Shown here: positions 60,992 to 64,000 of the stretch, one piece after another
How positions within the stretch are numbered: the first letter of the stretch is position 1
How the letters are laid out: each line of letters starts with the position of its first letter
Assembly (NCBI GenBank): GCA_045655645.1
Contig: JAZOPS010000049.1
Location: forward strand, 1-64,000
Reading direction: 5' to 3'
DNA: 64,000 bases
From: Fimenecus sp045655645
GTDB taxonomy: Bacteria; Bacillota; Clostridia; Oscillospirales; Acutalibacteraceae
Notes under the pieces: generated by a model
What the model was told of the DNA's origin: nothing
The model's database searches: none
What the model saw: the letters and a program-made list of their open reading frames with translations, nothing else
Position numbers and translations under genes: made by a program

Positions 60992-61489
60992 ATGCTTAGA
61001 ATAGGTCATGGTTATGATGTGCATAAACTTGTTGAAGGTAGAAAACTAATTCTTGGTGGCGTTGAAATAGAAAATGACGGAATTGGTCTTTTAGGCCATT
61101 CTGATGCTGATGTTTTGCTTCATGCTATTTCAGATTCTCTTCTTGGTGCGTGCGCATTAGGGGATATTGGTAAACATTTCCCTGATACTGACGCTGATTT
61201 CAAAGATGCCGACAGTCTTGTGCTCTTAAAAAAGGTTGTTGAGATTATCAAATCGCATGGTTTTTCAATAAATAATATTGATGCAACTGTTATTGCTCAA
61301 GCGCCAAAACTTGCACCTTTTATTGATGATATGAGAATGAATATTTCTCAAGCACTTGGAATTCCTGTTAGACAAGTAAGTGTTAAAGCAACAACTGAAG
61401 AAAAACTTGGGTTCACAGGTTCTAAAGAGGGTATTTCAGCTCACTGTGTTTGCTTGGTTGAAGATAAAAAGAATATCAAATTTATATGA
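60992..61489 (+). CDS. ispF: 2-C-methyl-D-erythritol 2,4-cyclodiphosphate synthase
   Basis: A 165-residue MEP pathway enzyme that forms the cyclic diphosphate. Zinc ligands and signature are in RIGHGYDVHKL and LLGHSDADVLLHAISD; CALGDIGKHFPDTD, the conserved ATTEEKLGFTG and the C-terminal ISAHCVCLV complete the family pattern. The frame is open into ispD, but GGGGAGAA fits the ATG at 60992. Together with ispD it is a common pair; ispE is 20 kb away. Confidence 0.96.
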   Translation: MLRIGHGYDVHKLVEGRKLILGGVEIENDGIGLLGHSDADVLLHAISDSLLGACALGDIGKHFPDTDADFKDADSLVLLKKVVEIIKSHGFSINNIDATVIAQAPKLAPFIDDMRMNISQALGIPVRQVSVKATTEEKLGFTGSKEGISAHCVCLVEDKKNIKFI

Positions 61490-61493
61490 TTTT

Positions 61494-61525
61494 AAAAGGC
61501 TCACACGAGCCTTTTTTATTTTTTC
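61494..61525 (+). terminator. Terminator after ispF
   Basis: AAAAGGCTC, an ACAC loop and GAGCCTTTT, followed by a T-rich run. Confidence 0.92.
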
Positions 61526-61552
61526 TCATATAGTGTAATAGGGTGATAAATT

Positions 61553-61768
61553 ATGTATAAAATCAAATTTTCTTCTGTTACACATGCCCTGAAAGCAAAA
61601 GAGTTAATAGAAAATATGGGATATAGAGCAAAAATTAATAAAAATACAAATCCTAATAAAAATGAGGGTTGTGGTTACAGTATAATTTTTATTGGCGATG
61701 TTAATCGAGTAATAATAAGACTTGATATAAATAAGGTTAAATATTTAGGATATGAGTTGATTAAATGA
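61553..61768 (+). CDS. DUF3343 (putative Se/S carrier-like) small protein
   Basis: A 71-residue protein that resembles DUF3343, an annotated but unproven selenium/sulfur-carrier-like family. The N-terminal SVTHALKAKELIENMGYRAKI and the single central cysteine in EGCGYSIIF match the family, whose Gly-Cys-Gly motif would carry the chalcogen. It overlaps the next gene, a cysteine desulfurase-like enzyme, by four bases, a pairing seen repeatedly in Firmicutes and consistent with sulfur or selenium transfer. Start follows AGGGTGATA. Confidence 0.78.
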   Translation: MYKIKFSSVTHALKAKELIENMGYRAKINKNTNPNKNEGCGYSIIFIGDVNRVIIRLDINKVKYLGYELIK

Positions 61769-62895
61769 TTTATTTAGATAATAGTGCAACGACATATCCT
61801 AAACCTAAATCGGTGATTGACTCATTTAATAAATCTTTCTATAATTTTGGTGCTAATGCTGGTCGTGGCTTTTATGAAATGGCAATAAAAACTACTGAGC
61901 AAATTTTCAATACAAGAAAAAAGGTCTGCAACTTTTTTGGTTGTGATAATCCAGAAAAAGTAATTTTCACTTATAACTGCACAATGGCATTGAATATGGC
62001 AATTAAAGGCATTGCACGAAAAGGTGGACACTTTATAATATCAGATTTAGAGCATAACTCTGTCTTAAGAACTGTTGAGAAACTAAAAACAGACGGTATA
62101 TGTGATTATTCTATTTCAAAAATCGATAATAATGATAGTAAGACAATTCAAAATTTTTCTGAATGTATAAGAAAAAACACAATTGCTATTATCTGCACAG
62201 GTGCATCGAATGTTTTTGGAATAATTACGCCATACAATGAATTAGCTAAATTAGCCCATAAGAATAATGTTTTGTTTATTCTTGATGCGGCCCAAATAGC
62301 AGGAGTGTTACCAGTAAGCATTGAAAATAATGGCATTGATATTCTCTGCTGTGCTGGCCATAAAGGTTTATATGGTCCTACAGGCACAGGCATAATGATT
62401 ATCAACAACGACGCTTTAATGAACACAATTATCGAAGGCGGCACAGGAAGTAACTCAATGTCTGCGCAACAACCTGATATTATACCTGACCGATTTGAAA
62501 GTGGAACTCCAAATGTTCAGGGGATAATTGCATTAGGCAATGGTATAGACTTTGTAAACAGTATCGGTATTGGAAAGATTTATAATCACGAGAAGAGCTT
62601 AACTGAGTATTTATGTAAAGAATTGGATAAAATCAGCAAAACAGAACTGTATGTTGATAATAAAAAATGTGCTCCAATATTATCTTTTAATTTAAAAAAT
62701 ATGCATAGTGAAGAAGTTGCTGAGAGACTTTCTGAATATAATATTGCTGTGCGTGCGGGATTGCATTGTGCTCCGTTAGCTCATCAAAAAATGAAAACTG
62801 AAGAAAGCGGAACAGTCAGAATTTCACCGTCAATTTTTACGCAAAAAAAAGATATAGATTTTCTAATAAAATGTGTCAGAAAAATTGCAAAATGA
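61765..62895 (+). CDS. Cysteine desulfurase-like class V aminotransferase
   Basis: A 376-residue PLP enzyme of the NifS/SufS superfamily. It shows YLDNSATTYPKP, EHNSVLRTVEKL, FILDAAQIAGVLPV with the PLP-binding Asp, the PLP lysine in CCAGHKGLYGPTG and the catalytic-loop cysteine in RAGLHCAPLAH. The group with the RAGLHCAPxAH loop is annotated as cysteine desulfurase family and is often tied to selenium or molybdenum-hydroxylase genes, but none is adjacent here. It is coupled to the DUF3343 gene by an ATGA overlap, so that protein is its probable acceptor. Confidence 0.88.
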   Translation: MIYLDNSATTYPKPKSVIDSFNKSFYNFGANAGRGFYEMAIKTTEQIFNTRKKVCNFFGCDNPEKVIFTYNCTMALNMAIKGIARKGGHFIISDLEHNSVLRTVEKLKTDGICDYSISKIDNNDSKTIQNFSECIRKNTIAIICTGASNVFGIITPYNELAKLAHKNNVLFILDAAQIAGVLPVSIENNGIDILCCAGHKGLYGPTGTGIMIINNDALMNTIIEGGTGSNSMSAQQPDIIPDRFESGTPNVQGIIALGNGIDFVNSIGIGKIYNHEKSLTEYLCKELDKISKTELYVDNKKCAPILSFNLKNMHSEEVAERLSEYNIAVRAGLHCAPLAHQKMKTEESGTVRISPSIFTQKKDIDFLIKCVRKIAK

Positions 62896-62913
62896 AATAA
62901 CTTGTGATACAAT
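62885..62913 (+). promoter_or_regulatory. Extended -10 promoter of cdaA-cdaR
   Basis: TTGCAA (62885-62890), a 17-base spacer and TACAAT (62908-62913) preceded by TGTG-A. The -35 overlaps the end of the upstream gene. Confidence 0.7.
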
Positions 62914-62967
62914 ATATTGTGAATATGTATATCTGTATGCTTTTTTACAGATATTTGCAATATATTG
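62910..62967 (+). repeat. Palindromic repeat and hairpin in the cdaA leader
   Basis: The self-complementary CAATATATTG occurs at 62910-62919 (overlapping the -10) and again at 62958-62967. Between them ATATCTGTA (62929-62937) and TACAGATAT (62946-62954) form a 9-bp hairpin with an 8-base loop. The inner hairpin should be near the 5' end of the mRNA. Role unknown. Confidence 0.6.
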
Positions 62968-62998
62968 TATTTTTTTATGAGAGTGAGCGTGTGTTTTT

Positions 62999-63871
62999 AT
63001 GTTTATCGAAGCATTTGAACAGTTCAAAAAAGCGATTTTTTCTTTTGATAGCATAAGTGATTTTCTTGATATAATTTTAGTTGCTTTTGTTATTTTTAGC
63101 ATTATAAGTTTGATTAAAGAAACACGAGCAATTCAATTGGCAAAGGGCTTAATAATTTTGGTGTGCATATATGCTCTTGTTAGCCTTGCTGATATGGAAG
63201 TGAGTAAATTCATTCTCAATTTTATTTTTAATAATTTGTTTATAATTATTGTTATTATTTTTGCCCCTGAATTAAGACACATTCTTGAAAGAGTTGGTAA
63301 GAGTTCAGTTTCAAAATTTAATATATTCAACCTAAAGAATAAAATTGATTTTGAAAAGCAAGAAGATACAATTAATTCAATCAACGGTGTATGCAAAGCT
63401 TGTGTTGATATGAGTGATAAGAAGATTGGTGCTTTGATTGTTTTTGAAAAAGACTCTTTGTTAGGTGAAATTACAAAAACTGGCACAACTCTTGACGCAA
63501 AAGTTACGACTGAATTGATTGAGAATATTTTCTTCCCAAAAGCTCCAATGCATGATGGTGCAATTGTCATTAAAGATGGACGAGTTACAGCGGCTGGCTG
63601 CATTCTTCCTCTAACTTCAAAAGATGATTTGAGCAGTGAACTTGGAACTCGTCACAGAGCTGCAATTGGTATGTCAGAAACAAGTGATGCAATTGTTGCT
63701 ATTGTTTCTGAAGAAACTGGTGCTATTTCAATTGCAGAAAACGGAAGATTGATGCGAGATGTTTCTGACGGTGTACTTCGTGAAGTTTTAATGACTAATT
63801 TCGTTAAAACTAATAACAAAGAAGACAGCAAATTTAAAAAGATTTTGAGAGGTGGAAAAGATGAAGAATAA
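62999..63871 (+). CDS. cdaA: Diadenylate cyclase CdaA
   Basis: A 290-residue membrane-bound enzyme that makes cyclic di-AMP from two ATP. Three N-terminal membrane helices (about 20-40, 46-64 and 72-89) precede the DAC domain, which has DGA (186-188) in APMHDGAIV and RHR in GTRHRAA (216-222), the two catalytic motifs. Cyclic di-AMP controls potassium and osmolyte balance and wall integrity in Firmicutes. The ribosome binding site is weak (GAGTGAG further upstream). It overlaps cdaR by 11 bases; in many Firmicutes glmM follows. Confidence 0.96.
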   Translation: MFIEAFEQFKKAIFSFDSISDFLDIILVAFVIFSIISLIKETRAIQLAKGLIILVCIYALVSLADMEVSKFILNFIFNNLFIIIVIIFAPELRHILERVGKSSVSKFNIFNLKNKIDFEKQEDTINSINGVCKACVDMSDKKIGALIVFEKDSLLGEITKTGTTLDAKVTTELIENIFFPKAPMHDGAIVIKDGRVTAAGCILPLTSKDDLSSELGTRHRAAIGMSETSDAIVAIVSEETGAISIAENGRLMRDVSDGVLREVLMTNFVKTNNKEDSKFKKILRGGKDEE

Positions 63872-64000
63872 AAAGTTTTCTCTAGAAAATATTCTTAATA
63901 ACAACCGCTTCTTAATGGTTGTGTCGTTTTTAATTGCGTTTGGTTTGTGGATTTGGGTTGCAATTGATAAAAGCCCTGAAATTCAAACGGTAATTACTAA
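63861..64000 (+). CDS. cdaR: CdaR (YbbR-domain regulator of CdaA), 3' partial
   Basis: Only the first 46 codons are in the window. The ATG follows AGAGGTGG and overlaps the cdaA end by 11 bases. A polar N-terminus (KNKKFSLENILNNNRF) precedes one membrane helix (MVVSFLIAFGLWIWVAI) and then KSPEIQTV, the usual start of a YbbR extracytoplasmic domain. By family knowledge CdaR binds CdaA at the membrane and modulates its activity. Confidence 0.88.
   Translation, partial: MKNKKFSLENILNNNRFLMVVSFLIAFGLWIWVAIDKSPEIQTVIT

Overview
The window is a 64-kb, AT-rich, gene-dense chromosomal segment of an endospore-forming, low-GC Gram-positive bacterium, most probably an anaerobic gut member of class Clostridia (Oscillospiraceae/Ruminococcaceae-like). 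Four recognisable spore genes support this: a PdaA-type cortex deacetylase, an alpha/beta SASP, SpoIVB and SpoIIID. Other support comes from Firmicute-type gene order, strong GGAGG/GGTGAT ribosome binding sites, SAM-I and FMN riboswitches, HPr kinase, WhiA, RqcH and CdaA. The code is standard. I found no rRNA, tRNA, CRISPR array, insertion sequence, phage or plasmid feature. No gene-free stretch exceeds 300 bases once a 54-codon gene at 11634-11798 is counted.

Layout. 1-3.2 kb: end of a repeat-rich surface protein, tRNA methylase TrmL, and a small membrane protein, PdaA and SASP. 3.3-10 kb: a nine-gene run hprK-murB-rapZ-whiA-two signal peptidases-rbgA-rnhB-yraN. 10-19 kb: thrC, a DUF1540 mini-gene, a phosphoesterase, tig-clpP-clpX, a DMT permease and a sugar-lipid transferase. 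18.6-23.8 kb: an LCP-like protein that has lost its hallmark residues, a transglutaminase-like protein, the folate operon folE-folP-folB-folK and an exonuclease. 23.8-35.5 kb: serC-serA on the minus strand, then lon-engB-lysA-dnaE and pfkA-aroK. 35.6-41.9 kb: spoIVB, the UPF0210/UPF0237 pair (minus), a PHP phosphatase, ispE and a flavoprotein. 41.9-46 kb: a large GH38/GH57-like protein with a low-molecular-weight phosphatase (minus), a membrane protein and spoIIID. 46-52.7 kb: a divergent IleRS-like synthetase, a DUF1858 protein, trmK-nif3-rqcH. 52.7-57.4 kb, minus strand: a DUF378 gene, metK with a SAM-I riboswitch, ribU with an FMN riboswitch, an MFS permease and manA. 57.5-64 kb: a sulfatase divergent from manA, an AspT-type aminotransferase, ispD-ispF, a DUF3343/cysteine desulfurase pair, cdaA and the start of cdaR.

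Most genes are housekeeping. The observations most worth following are: a consensus sigma-G (forespore) promoter in front of the DUF378 gene and near-consensus sporulation promoters before the SASP and spoIIID; an IleRS-like enzyme with substitutions in two signature motifs; an LCP-like protein without the catalytic arginine motifs; a symmetric operator-like palindrome between the divergent manA/MFS and sulfatase promoters; and a repeated palindrome and hairpin in the cdaA leader. I see no clear evidence of a wholly new multi-gene system. The closest candidates are the GH38/57-like + phosphatase pair and the LCP-like + transglutaminase-like pair, whose functions the sequence does not settle.
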